A stretch of DNA of 64,000 bases from Nocardioides alpinus (GTDB lineage: Bacteria; Actinomycetota; Actinomycetes; Propionibacteriales; Nocardioidaceae). The notes beneath the pieces were generated by a model. The model did not search any database. It saw nothing but the letters and a program-made list of their open reading frames with translations, and had not been told where the DNA came from. Position 1 is the first letter of the stretch, and every line of letters starts with the position of its first letter. The translations under genes and the position numbers were made by a program. Of the stretch, positions 63,890-64,000 are shown one piece after another. The stretch covers positions 62,001 to 126,000 of the forward strand of contig NZ_FOKC01000002.1 of the NCBI RefSeq assembly GCF_900112035.1, in the 5' to 3' direction.

Positions 63890-64000
63890 TCGACCAGTTC
63901 CTGGCCCGACTCAACGAGCCACGGTTCGGCATCACCTTCCTCACGGCCGTCACGTCGTTGGTGATGGCGAGCCACTGGCCGCCCATGGCAGTTCCGAGCC
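63886..64000 (+). CDS. Partial gene at right edge, possible polytopic membrane protein
   Basis: Only 38 codons are visible from GTG 63886 (VIDQFLARLNEPRFGITF, then a hydrophobic stretch LTAVTSLVMASHW). The start overlaps the preceding stop, so it is co-translated. By analogy with the 41-kb gene and the AFAMFS protein upstream, an HTTM-like membrane protein is likely, but the identity cannot be shown. Confidence 0.5.
   Translation, partial: MIDQFLARLNEPRFGITFLTAVTSLVMASHWPPMAVPS

Overview
The window is very GC-rich DNA with strong third-position G/C bias, frequent GTG starts and many GTGA/ATGA stop-start overlaps. Gene content (class II DAHP synthase, PASTA-type Ser/Thr kinase, Rv2175c-like DNA-binding protein, DUF5304, Flp/Tad pilus genes of the Gram-positive type, a mycobacterial-type SOS box) points to a high-GC actinobacterium, most likely Nocardioides or another member of the Nocardioidaceae. 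No rRNA, tRNA, insertion sequence, prophage or CRISPR array was seen, and no stretch longer than 300 bases lacks a gene or regulatory element.

Layout. 1-3.8 kb: an SOS-controlled mutagenesis operon on the minus strand (DUF6504, SAV_6107-type HEPN protein, DnaE2-like polymerase cut by the left edge) with a perfect LexA site. 3.9-9.5 kb: membrane protein, YbaK-type tRNA editing protein, DUF4126, CrtI-like oxidoreductase, SIMPL protein, metF and a polyprenyl diphosphate synthase. 9.5-20.8 kb: lipoprotein, an Rv2175c-like/barnase/barstar operon, a GH16-fold secreted protein, a LysM-lytic transglycosylase, the PASTA kinase, EamA transporter, zinc-ribbon membrane protein, GNAT, threonine aldolase and aroG. 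20.9-33.7 kb: metallophosphoesterase lipoprotein, amino-acid permease, PPi-type phosphofructokinase, MFS exporter, DUF1028-glpK pair, coiled-coil protein, arylamine N-acetyltransferase and a sortase cluster. 33.7-47.4 kb: MacRS-like two-component system, acyltransferase, esterase, polytopic membrane proteins, an archaeal-type ornithine cyclodeaminase homologue, the SRPBCC-ArsA-DUF5304-ROK kinase operon and fadD15. 47.4-59 kb: a complete-looking Tad/Flp pilus island. 59-64 kb: metalloprotease, NlpC/P60 hydrolase under a c-di-AMP riboswitch, small zinc-ribbon proteins, a NYN-domain protein and the start of a further operon.

The order and orientation metF-, ids+, Rv2175c-, kinase+, aroG-, plsC-, ArsA-, SRPBCC-, fadD15+, NlpC- follows from memory the Mycobacterium tuberculosis Rv2172c-Rv2190c block; the Tad island sits inside this block between fadD15 and the NlpC gene.

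Most notable: (i) the two transcription heads of the Tad island (pseudopilin TadE-like gene and flp prepilin) carry the same 16-bp dyad TAGTCAC-N3-GGACTA, and the island encodes its own histidine kinase and LuxR-type regulator; (ii) the TadB platform protein is fused to an exported von Willebrand A domain; (iii) at least 22 genes have a TANNNT -10 hexamer exactly 6-7 nt before the start codon, the mark of leaderless transcripts; (iv) palindromic REP-like repeats lie in two intergenic spaces.
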